Positions 20,221-27,248 of a DNA stretch of 33,373 nt are shown one piece after another. Origin of the DNA: Bacteroidales bacterium (lineage in GTDB: Bacteria; Bacteroidota; Bacteroidia; Bacteroidales; UBA932). The translations under genes and the position numbers were made by a program. The stretch's first letter is position 1. Every line of letters starts with the position of its first letter. The notes below the pieces were generated by a model that saw only the letters and a list, made by a program, of their open reading frames with translations, was not told the DNA's origin and searched no databases. The DNA lies in the NCBI GenBank assembly GCA_017429765.1, contig JAFROJ010000018.1, forward strand, positions 1 through 33,373, given 5' to 3'.

Positions 20221-21669
20221 CTATTTGTTTATGTCCTTGAAACTGATTCTCATGCCGCTTTTCAGTTCGGTCATAGACACTTTCCTGGGATCATTGAGTT
20301 CAACCAAAACCGTGTGGGTGCCCGAGTCGTTATAAATGTGCCGCGAATCAGGCCGGTAGGATTCGACGAAACCATCTCCCCAGAACACATATCCCCAAAG
20401 ATTCGTCCCCTCTATTTTTGGCAAAGTCGTTTCTTTGCCTGTGAACGAATATGAGAAGGCCGGGAGTCGCCCGAGCTGGCGCGCGTTGACTATGTCCGGT
20501 TCAGAGGAACCTTTGGGATAGACTAATATATGGCTGACTCTCGGTTCACCCCTCACCTCTAGTGGCTGTGCCGCCAAATGGAAACGCGAGTTTCCGGAAA
20601 TCACTTCATTGCCGGTCAATGTGAGCCAATCATCTTCAGGCACCACCTTGTAGTTCTTTGGATCAGAACCCTCTACATCAAAGAAGGTTGAACTGCCATA
20701 TCCCGAGAAATACAACGTGTCTTTAGTAATTAAGATGGAATAAGGATCCTGGGTCACGAGAAGGGTGTCAACCGCATTGGACTCGTCGTTCTTGAACGCT
20801 ATCCAACCCTGACGCTCCTTGAAATAAGTGTTCTTGTCCACATTGAAACGGAAAGTGCTGGTGGACATTGACTTTGTCCTAGACTCCTGGATCCACTTGC
20901 AATCAGGGGAGATATGGACGCTGACAGAAACGTTATGTTGGACTTCGACGTTAAAGGAACCGCCCACGTGAGAGATTGAGATTTCTGAACCGCTGACAAC
21001 TATGCTCGGAGAGGCTCCGTCTTGATAAACCTTTACCATTTCCGAGTTGGTCTCGCTTCGGAACAGGATACTTCCTTCTCGTTTACTGAACTCTTCGTTC
21101 CGCGAGACCCGGAAAGAAATCGAGGCTGATGTGACAGCCTTGGTCTCCATCGGCTGTATCCATGACTTGGATTCTTCTGAGATTATGTATTCATATGGTA
21201 AGTTTGCCCTCACATTAATGGTTATCACACCGCCTTTCTCTTTCACATCCACTCGGTTACTGGAGACAAGCACGGCGTCTTTCTGTTTCTGGGTCACGAC
21301 AATGGTCCGGGTATCGTCTCCGCATGAGAATTTGATGTTGGCGCTTCTTTGTTCTAGTTCTCCGTTCTCCCTAACTGAGACTGTGATTGTCGCCTTCCCT
21401 CGTTTACCGTTCTCTGTTGAGAGAGAGCACCAGTCCTTGGTCCTGTCATTGACAAAGCTGGCCTTCCAATCGCCAGGAGCGTCTAAGTCAACCGAGGCTG
21501 TTCCTCCAGTGTACGGGAAATTCAGATTCAAATAGCCGGACGAGAATGACGCCTCCGCCTGTCCCGGCCGGAGAGACGCCTCATCGAAGTCTAATTCCTG
21601 CTTGCAGGCGGAGAACATCAGCGATGTGACCGCCAGCGTCAGGACACACAGGGTACGTATTGGGCACAT
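20221..21669 (-). CDS. BACON-domain surface lipoprotein with PKD-like C-terminus
   Basis: A 482-residue predicted lipoprotein, with a lipobox-like LMFSAC and acylated C22. It contains about three to four BACON-type beta domains: about 35-130 (with DWCSLSTENGKRGKATITVSV), 130-220 (KSWIQPM), 220-310 (CKWIQES) and a less regular fourth at 310-405 (DDWLTLTG). A C-terminal PKD-like segment (about 410-482) has FWGDGFVESY and HIYNDSGTHTVLVEL. BACON domains bind glycans or mucin-like ligands, or act as spacers on Bacteroidetes surface proteins. It is the first gene of a two-gene unit with the inactive C10 homologue and divergent from the HExxH protein gene. A TATCTTTA near-match to the -7 consensus sits on the minus strand at 21716-21709. 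Confidence 0.82.
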   Translation of the reverse strand: MCPIRTLCVLTLAVTSLMFSACKQELDFDEASLRPGQAEASFSSGYLNLNFPYTGGTASVDLDAPGDWKASFVNDRTKDWCSLSTENGKRGKATITVSVRENGELEQRSANIKFSCGDDTRTIVVTQKQKDAVLVSSNRVDVKEKGGVITINVRANLPYEYIISEESKSWIQPMETKAVTSASISFRVSRNEEFSKREGSILFRSETNSEMVKVYQDGASPSIVVSGSEISISHVGGSFNVEVQHNVSVSVHISPDCKWIQESRTKSMSTSTFRFNVDKNTYFKERQGWIAFKNDESNAVDTLLVTQDPYSILITKDTLYFSGYGSSTFFDVEGSDPKNYKVVPEDDWLTLTGNEVISGNSRFHLAAQPLEVRGEPRVSHILVYPKGSSEPDIVNARQLGRLPAFSYSFTGKETTLPKIEGTNLWGYVFWGDGFVESYRPDSRHIYNDSGTHTVLVELNDPRKVSMTELKSGMRISFKDINK

Positions 21670-21739
21670 TCTGTATTGATTAAAGTCTGACTTAATATGG
21701 GATTCAAGTAAAGATAGTGATAATAATAGTTTTATTAAT

Positions 21740-21747
21740 TAAATTTG
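21740..21747 (+). promoter_or_regulatory. Bacteroidetes -7 box for the HExxH protein gene
   Basis: TAAATTTG fits TAnnTTTG and ends 17 nt before the chosen ATG (21765), giving a short leader of about 10 nt. It also argues against the in-frame ATG at 21717, which lies upstream of the box. Confidence 0.55.
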
Positions 21748-21764
21748 TCCATCAACCAATCGAT

Positions 21765-23165
21765 ATGAAAAGAATCCTGACTTTAACCACCGCCCTGCTG
21801 ATCGTTGTGTCGCAGACCGTTTTAGCGCAGCGGGCGATAGAAAACTCATTCTCAAATCATGCGGATGATCTTGGGCAGGTTTTTATTGACATACCTTTGC
21901 TCACCCTTCCGGCTCAATCCCAGGCCTATAAGACCACTGGAGGATTCTTCCAGTCTTATATGAATCCAGGGATGGAGAACAGCCTCGCCTATTCCTCGGA
22001 TCTTTACACCGCAGGGCATTTCGCCCTTAAGAAAGCCCTGAGGTTCGAGAACAGCACTTTCCTTGAGATATTCATGCAGAGGTTGGGAATAGCCGCTTTC
22101 GATGTCGCCGTGATGCAGTTGCCGCTTGGCGTCTCCTGGCTGCACGAGGAATATCACCGAGGGGTGATGAGTCAGTACGGTGTCAACAGTTTCAACGAAG
22201 TGTTGCTTTTCAAACTGGGATCAAGCACGATAGCGGTCAGTCACGAGACAGATGAGGAGATGGCGATGCTATGTGACCAGCATCATCCTGACTTCATACG
22301 CTTGATGGGCGCGGGCCACGAGGCTGTGGTGGATCTCAACCGCAATCTTCAGTCCAACCAGTTCTTTTACCACCAGAACCTGGATAACGAGACCCTGTAC
22401 TGGATGCATTCGTTCCAGAATCTTCTGTACATAATGACTTGCGCCTCGGGTTCCGGTGACGATGACATGCGCGAGCGAAACGCTGTCGAGACTTCCATCG
22501 AGAACCGTGACTTCACCGGGATGGACATGAACGCCTGGATCCACGCCCTGTGCTATCCTGACACTCCATATTCGGCGAGAGGGATACACCCCAGCGGTGT
22601 CGGGATCAACCGGTACATAATGTATGACGACATACCCGAGGAGGGCCGTCAGTACCTGAAGGGACAGGCGCTCCTCGACTGCCTTAACTTCCTGTCTCCT
22701 ATGATGATAGGCTTCTCGAGGTTCCGTCTGGCCAGTACCGGCAAGGGCGACTGGTACGGCAACTTCGCCTTCCGCCACTACCTGACATCATTCGGAAATG
22801 ACGTCTCGCTGGACCTCTATCTTCAGTCTCCACGCTACAATCTCTACTCCACCCTGCACACCTACCACAACCACGACCATCATTTCGGAGGCATTGAAGC
22901 GGGGCTGATCGATTATCCGCTTATGGACGGGAAGATGCTGTTAGGTGGCACTGTTATGGGTTGGGTACAGCCGGAAGGGATGTCTTTCAAGACCTCTGAC
23001 GGCAGTTTCGGAGGACTCTTGAAGACCAGGCTCAGCTACCACAACCGTTGTTTGGATCCCTATGCTGAAATAGGCTGGAAGAGCAAGGGCTGGGTGGCCG
23101 GGAACGTCAATCTTGGCTCCGGATTGTTCTGCAAGGCAGGTCTCCGCTGGCTGATAAGCCGTTAA
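21765..23165 (+). CDS. Exported HExxH-motif protein, putative zincin-like metalloprotease, family unassigned
   Basis: A 466-residue protein from the ATG at 21765. Its signal peptide (hydrophobic core 4-20, cleavage after VLAQ) is followed by a mixed region with an HEEYH motif at 127-131 in SWLHEEYHRGVM. This is an HExxH zinc-binding pattern within a likely helix. A candidate third ligand is in AGHEAVVDLN (H185/E186). The last about 110 residues (355-466) read as amphipathic beta strands, perhaps an outer-membrane or surface domain. I do not recognise a named family, and the protease role rests on the motif alone. A 16-codon upstream extension (from 21717) was rejected because it precedes both the promoter box and the signal peptide. 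It is divergent from the BACON/C10-like pair and its stop overlaps that of the convergent serine hydrolase. Confidence 0.7.
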   Translation: MKRILTLTTALLIVVSQTVLAQRAIENSFSNHADDLGQVFIDIPLLTLPAQSQAYKTTGGFFQSYMNPGMENSLAYSSDLYTAGHFALKKALRFENSTFLEIFMQRLGIAAFDVAVMQLPLGVSWLHEEYHRGVMSQYGVNSFNEVLLFKLGSSTIAVSHETDEEMAMLCDQHHPDFIRLMGAGHEAVVDLNRNLQSNQFFYHQNLDNETLYWMHSFQNLLYIMTCASGSGDDDMRERNAVETSIENRDFTGMDMNAWIHALCYPDTPYSARGIHPSGVGINRYIMYDDIPEEGRQYLKGQALLDCLNFLSPMMIGFSRFRLASTGKGDWYGNFAFRHYLTSFGNDVSLDLYLQSPRYNLYSTLHTYHNHDHHFGGIEAGLIDYPLMDGKMLLGGTVMGWVQPEGMSFKTSDGSFGGLLKTRLSYHNRCLDPYAEIGWKSKGWVAGNVNLGSGLFCKAGLRWLISR

Positions 23166-24328
23166 TTCAAAACAATCTTCTCCAGTTTGAGCATGAGGGC
23201 GTGGCGGTCCCAGTCGGCGCGGTTGGCGAAGACAAGGATCAGGACATCCCGCTCAGGATAGCGGGCGGCCAGGATCTTGAAGCCGCCGTTATCTCCTGTA
23301 TGATAGATTTTTAGGGGAGAGGTGGCGGTGGCCGGCTCTATGAACCAGCCGTAGCCGTACCAGGTGTTAGGCCGGTTCTGGTAGTCGCTCCACGGGCTCC
23401 CGCTGACAAGGGTATGAGGAGTCATCGCCTTTTCCGTCTGGGCCGCGCTCAAGACCGTGTTGTCCCGGAGGGCCTTCTCCCATTTTGCGAACTCCCTGAC
23501 CGAGGTGTAGATGCCTCCGTCAGGACGGGTAGCGAAGAACGTCTCCTCGCCGAAATCGTATTCGTACCAGTCCTTTTTCTCCGGCGCCTCTCCGGCGGTC
23601 CGTTCCTCGGGCATGTCGGAGACGTCGTCGTATTCGTAGCCGTGGGCCATCGAGGGTATCAGGTCCTGCCGGTCACGGTCGAAATAGACGGTCCTGTCCA
23701 TTCCCGCGGGCTTGAATATGTTTTCGGCCACATATTCCGTGAAGGGCATCCCAGACACCTTCTCCACTATCTTCCCGAGCAGCACGTAGGTCGGGTTGAT
23801 GTACTCGTAGGCGGTGCCGGGGGAGAAGTTCAGATGGTCGAGGTTTATCATATATTCGGTCGCCAGATCCTCGTCGCCGGCTATCTTCTGCTCCCTCGTG
23901 AGGTAGCCCCTCCCGTCCGGGACTCCCGAACTATGGGAGAGCAACTCCTTGATCCTGACCTCTTTCCATAAGGAATATTTGAATTCGGGGAAGTAGATCG
24001 CCACGGGGTCGGTGAGTTTCAGCAGCCCCTTTTCCTCGAGTTGGAGGATAGCCGCGGCCGTGAATTGCTTCGACACGGAGGCGATATTGAAGAAGGTGTT
24101 CCCGTCGATGCGGGCGCCGGAGCCGAGGTCGGCGAGCCCATAGCCTTTCTCGAAGATGATTTTGTCGCCCTCCATAACCAGCACGGCGGCGCCGGGCTCA
24201 TTCTCCGGGAATATCGAGGAGCAGATCCCGTCGATCTGGCCGATCCGGGGATCCGGGCCGGAGCAAGCAGGAATAATCATGGCCAATGGAGTCATGACGC
24301 CCAATAATTTCAGGAAAAAGTGTGACAT
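23162..24328 (-). CDS. Serine hydrolase lipoprotein, beta-lactamase/class C penicillin-binding fold
   Basis: A 388-residue predicted lipoprotein (signal ending IIPAC, C22) of the beta-lactamase-related family. The three active-site motifs are S84-V-S-K87, Y176-I-N178 in YEYINPTY, and HTG in IYHTGDNGG. The family includes D-aminopeptidases, esterases and peptidoglycan-related peptidases. The sequence does not show which. It faces the periplasm or cell surface. The 3' end overlaps the convergent HExxH gene by 4 bp at a shared ttaa. The start lies 7 nt from a TATATTTG box. Intact motifs indicate an active enzyme. Confidence 0.88.
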   Translation of the reverse strand: MSHFFLKLLGVMTPLAMIIPACSGPDPRIGQIDGICSSIFPENEPGAAVLVMEGDKIIFEKGYGLADLGSGARIDGNTFFNIASVSKQFTAAAILQLEEKGLLKLTDPVAIYFPEFKYSLWKEVRIKELLSHSSGVPDGRGYLTREQKIAGDEDLATEYMINLDHLNFSPGTAYEYINPTYVLLGKIVEKVSGMPFTEYVAENIFKPAGMDRTVYFDRDRQDLIPSMAHGYEYDDVSDMPEERTAGEAPEKKDWYEYDFGEETFFATRPDGGIYTSVREFAKWEKALRDNTVLSAAQTEKAMTPHTLVSGSPWSDYQNRPNTWYGYGWFIEPATATSPLKIYHTGDNGGFKILAARYPERDVLILVFANRADWDRHALMLKLEKIVLN

Positions 24329-24335
24329 GCCGACT

Positions 24336-24343
24336 CAAATATA
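24336..24343 (-). promoter_or_regulatory. Bacteroidetes -7 box for the serine hydrolase gene
   Basis: On the minus strand TATATTTG ends 7 nt before the ATG (24328-24326). The spacing is identical to that at ftsE and predicts a leaderless or nearly leaderless transcript. Confidence 0.6.
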
Positions 24344-24399
24344 CAAAATTTGTCTTAATCGATAATTTCGCGTATTTTTTCGTGAAAAAACATCTAGAC

Positions 24400-25476
24400 A
24401 TGTCAAAGAAAAGCACCGCGGTGGTGACCGCGTTGGTTCTCTTCCTGCTTGTTATAAGCCCTGGGTGCTATGAACCGAGGAAGACCTACCTCAATCCTGT
24501 CATCGCCTGGAACTGTCCGGATCCCACATTGCTGGACAACAGGGTCAGGGACGGCTATTTCTACGCCTATTCCACCAGATCCAAAGTGGACGATAAGCTT
24601 TACGAGATCCCGATCTACAGGAGCCGGGACCTGATCGAGTGGGAATGTGTCAGCGAGGCCTTCCCCGATGACACCCGTCCCTCCTGGGAGCCCGCCGGGG
24701 CCCTCTGGGCGCCCGACATCAACTACATCGGAGGGAAGTATGTGCTCTATTACGCCCTGGGCGTCTGGGGCGACCACGACAGGAGCGCCTCCGGGGTCGC
24801 CGTCTCGGATTCCCCGACCGGACCGTTCAAGGACCTGGGCATGGTGGTCAGCAGGGCTAACACCGGGGTCGGCAATTCCATCGACCCGGACGTTTTCGAG
24901 GACACGGACGGCAAGAAATACCTTTACTGGGGCAGCCTGAGGCACGACACCGACAAGGAGGTCGGCAGGAATTCGGGAATATATGTGGCCGAGCTGGCCG
25001 ATGACGGCCTCTCGGTCAAGCCCGGCTCGGAGCCCGTCAAGGTCGCCGGAGACCTTATGGAGGGCGTCTTTGTCCATAAGAGAGGGAAATATTACTACCT
25101 CTTCGCCTCCGAGGGGACCTGCTGCGAGGGCAGTCTCAGCACCTATCATGTCATCGTGGGACGTTCCGAGAGTCCTTTCGGGCCCTTCGTCAGCCGGACC
25201 GGCAAATCGATGATCTGCGGCGACGAGGGAATATACGACGAGGTGATTCTCACCAAGGATCCCGGCGACGTGTTCTGCGGTCCTGGCCACAATTCCGGGA
25301 TAGTCACCGATGACAAAGGCAACGACTGGATAGCCTATCACGCCTACTGGGAGTCGAACGGCTACAAAGGCCGCTGCATGAACCTTGACCGGGTCTATTG
25401 GACCAAGGACGGCTGGCCCTATTTCAAGGACGGGATCCCAGCCGCCTCAGCCGAGGCCCCAAGGTTTAGGAAATAA
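24400..25476 (+). CDS. GH43 lipoprotein, arabinanase/arabinofuranosidase-like
   Basis: Five-bladed beta-propeller glycoside hydrolase of family 43, 358 residues from the ATG at 24400. The signal peptide ends in VISPGC (C23), indicating a lipoprotein. Catalytic candidates are D41 in NCPDPTLL (base), D162 in NSIDPDVF (pKa modulator) and E221 in LMEGVFV (acid). The NxIDPDxF pattern is typical of arabinan-acting GH43 enzymes, so alpha-L-arabinan or arabinoxylan side chains are likely substrates. No SusC/SusD pair is present, so it is a stand-alone enzyme here. An in-frame upstream extension to 24322 lacks a signal peptide and overlaps the divergent promoter, so it was rejected. A TATTTTTT at 24373-24380 is a weak -7 candidate. 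Confidence 0.88.
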   Translation: MSKKSTAVVTALVLFLLVISPGCYEPRKTYLNPVIAWNCPDPTLLDNRVRDGYFYAYSTRSKVDDKLYEIPIYRSRDLIEWECVSEAFPDDTRPSWEPAGALWAPDINYIGGKYVLYYALGVWGDHDRSASGVAVSDSPTGPFKDLGMVVSRANTGVGNSIDPDVFEDTDGKKYLYWGSLRHDTDKEVGRNSGIYVAELADDGLSVKPGSEPVKVAGDLMEGVFVHKRGKYYYLFASEGTCCEGSLSTYHVIVGRSESPFGPFVSRTGKSMICGDEGIYDEVILTKDPGDVFCGPGHNSGIVTDDKGNDWIAYHAYWESNGYKGRCMNLDRVYWTKDGWPYFKDGIPAASAEAPRFRK

Positions 25477-25493
25477 TTGATTATTAAGTGATA

Positions 25494-26738
25494 ATGAGCG
25501 ATAAGTTGAGATTGCTTAGTCTGTTCTCCGGTTGCGGGGGGATGGATATCGGCTTCGAGGGAGGCTTCGTTTGCTTTAAGAAGTCAGTGCCTCCGGATTC
25601 CCCTTGGATAGAGCGTCCGATCGATGAGGATCTTGTTCTCTTGAAGGAGAACCGCTTCACCACGGTTTTCGCCAACGACATCCTCGAGGAGGCCTGCCTC
25701 ACTTGGAACCAGTATATGTCCCGCGTCGGGAAAGACCCGTCCATCTACCATCTTGAGAGCATTGTCGATCTTGTCAAGCGCCACAATAACGGGGAGAAGG
25801 TTTTCCCTGAAGGTGTTGACATCGTGACCGGGGGCTTTCCATGCCAGGATTTCAGTTTGGCCGGGAAGCGCATGGGCTTTGACTCGTACAAGTCCCACGA
25901 CGGGGCCAGACTCCCCGAGGAGGCTCCCTCGGAGGAGAACCGAGGCAAACTCTATTACTGGATGAAACAGGTGATCGACATCACCAAGCCGAAAGTCTTC
26001 GTGGCCGAGAATGTCAAGGGACTGACCAATCTCGGCAATGTCAAGGAGATAATCCAGAGGGACTTCGCCCAGGCCGACGGTGACGGGTACATTGTCTTGA
26101 CTCCCAGGGTGTTGCATGCCGGGGACTATGGCGTCCCTGAGACCAGGGAGAGGGTGATATTCATAGGGATAAGGCGCTCCGCCCTGAAAGACGGGGTCGC
26201 CGGGGCGCTGGAAAGTGGAGACGTTCTAAGGGAGTATGACCCCTATCCCGCCCCGACTCACAAATGCTCGAAAGGCTCTGAGGGCACCTTGCCTCCGGTG
26301 ACCTGCGGGGACATATTCAAAGGCCTGGAAGAGCCGGATGTGTCAGAGGATCTTTCCCAGAGACACTATTCCAAGGCGAAATACATGGGCCGGCACTGCC
26401 AGGGCCAGGCGGAGATCCATCTCGACGGCCTCGCCCCGACAATCCGTTCCGAGCATCACGGGAACATCGAGTACCGAAGGCTGTCCGAGGCTCATGGAGG
26501 GAAGAACCTTGAGGAACTCGCGGCCGGACTTAAGGAGCGTCGTCTCACCCCGAGGGAATGCGCGCTGATCCAGACATTCCCGCCGGACTATCCTTTCGTC
26601 TCCCTCAAGGCGAACTCAAAGCGTTTCCGGGTGGCCCAGTCCGGGGCCTACAAAGTAATCGGCAACGCCGTTCCGCCAGTCCTGGCCTTCAACATCGCCA
26701 GGCGTCTTCAGGATCTCTGGCCGGTGATCTTCAAATAA
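25494..26738 (+). CDS. dcm: DNA cytosine-5 methyltransferase
   Basis: A 414-residue C5-methyltransferase that uses S-adenosylmethionine to methylate cytosine in a specific site. Motif I is LFSGCGGMDIGFE (10-22), motif IV GGFPCQDFS carries the nucleophile C117, motif VI is ENVKGL (E172), motif VIII is RERVIFIGIR, and motif X is GNAVPPVLAFNIARR near the end. Insertions lie between motifs I and II (about 23-55) and between IV and VI (about 128-155). The target-recognition region is about 230-330, and its site cannot be read by eye. An in-frame GTG at 25488 is an alternative start. vsr follows after 6 nt. No restriction endonuclease gene is visible nearby, so it may be solitary. Confidence 0.95.
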   Translation: MSDKLRLLSLFSGCGGMDIGFEGGFVCFKKSVPPDSPWIERPIDEDLVLLKENRFTTVFANDILEEACLTWNQYMSRVGKDPSIYHLESIVDLVKRHNNGEKVFPEGVDIVTGGFPCQDFSLAGKRMGFDSYKSHDGARLPEEAPSEENRGKLYYWMKQVIDITKPKVFVAENVKGLTNLGNVKEIIQRDFAQADGDGYIVLTPRVLHAGDYGVPETRERVIFIGIRRSALKDGVAGALESGDVLREYDPYPAPTHKCSKGSEGTLPPVTCGDIFKGLEEPDVSEDLSQRHYSKAKYMGRHCQGQAEIHLDGLAPTIRSEHHGNIEYRRLSEAHGGKNLEELAAGLKERRLTPRECALIQTFPPDYPFVSLKANSKRFRVAQSGAYKVIGNAVPPVLAFNIARRLQDLWPVIFK

Positions 26739-26744
26739 CGTGTC

Positions 26745-27233
26745 ATGGCGGACAAGATGACACCTTCGCAGAGGCATTACTGCATGTCCAGGATCAAGGG
26801 CAAGGACACGAGGCCCGAGATGAGGGTGAGGCGCTACCTGCACAGTAATGGATTCCGCTACTCGCTTCATTCAAAGCGACTTCCAGGGAAGCCCGACATA
26901 GTCTTGCGCAAGTACCATTCGGTGATATTCGTACACGGATGCTTCTGGCACGGCCATCCCGGATGCCCCGATTTCCGCCCGCCCAAGTCCCGTGAGGACT
27001 TCTGGAAAGAGAAGGTGCGTAGGAACAAGGAGAGGGACTCCGCCGAGATCGGGGCGCTTGAGGCGCTCGGCTGGAATGTCATCATCGTGTGGGAGTGCGA
27101 GCTGAAAAAGGCCCGTTTCGAGGCCTCGATGGAGAGGCTGACGGATCTGCTCAAGGCACGCCTCGAAGTCGAGCGGATCCATCACGTCCCGCTCTCCGTC
27201 AGAAAGTTGTCCAATCAGGATCCCGAGGGCTAG
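26745..27233 (+). CDS. vsr: Very short patch repair endonuclease Vsr
   Basis: Nicks DNA at T:G mismatches created by deamination of 5-methylcytosine at sites made by the partner methylase. In 162 residues it has LPGKPDIVLRKY with the catalytic aspartate D51, IFVHGCFWHGH (H64, C66, H69, H71) and later C74 and C118 as probable zinc ligands. D51, C66 and H71 fall at the same numbers as in E. coli Vsr, although the C74 spacing differs by one. It lies 6 nt after dcm, which is the normal association. Its stop is 15 nt from the convergent lipoprotein gene. Confidence 0.95.
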   Translation: MADKMTPSQRHYCMSRIKGKDTRPEMRVRRYLHSNGFRYSLHSKRLPGKPDIVLRKYHSVIFVHGCFWHGHPGCPDFRPPKSREDFWKEKVRRNKERDSAEIGALEALGWNVIIVWECELKKARFEASMERLTDLLKARLEVERIHHVPLSVRKLSNQDPEG

Positions 27234-27248
27234 CCGTCCGTTTAGCCC

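Noticed and set aside
25494-27233. Complete restriction-modification system
   Set aside because: Only a methylase and a Vsr repair nuclease are present. Vsr is not a restriction endonuclease, and no other nuclease gene adjoins.
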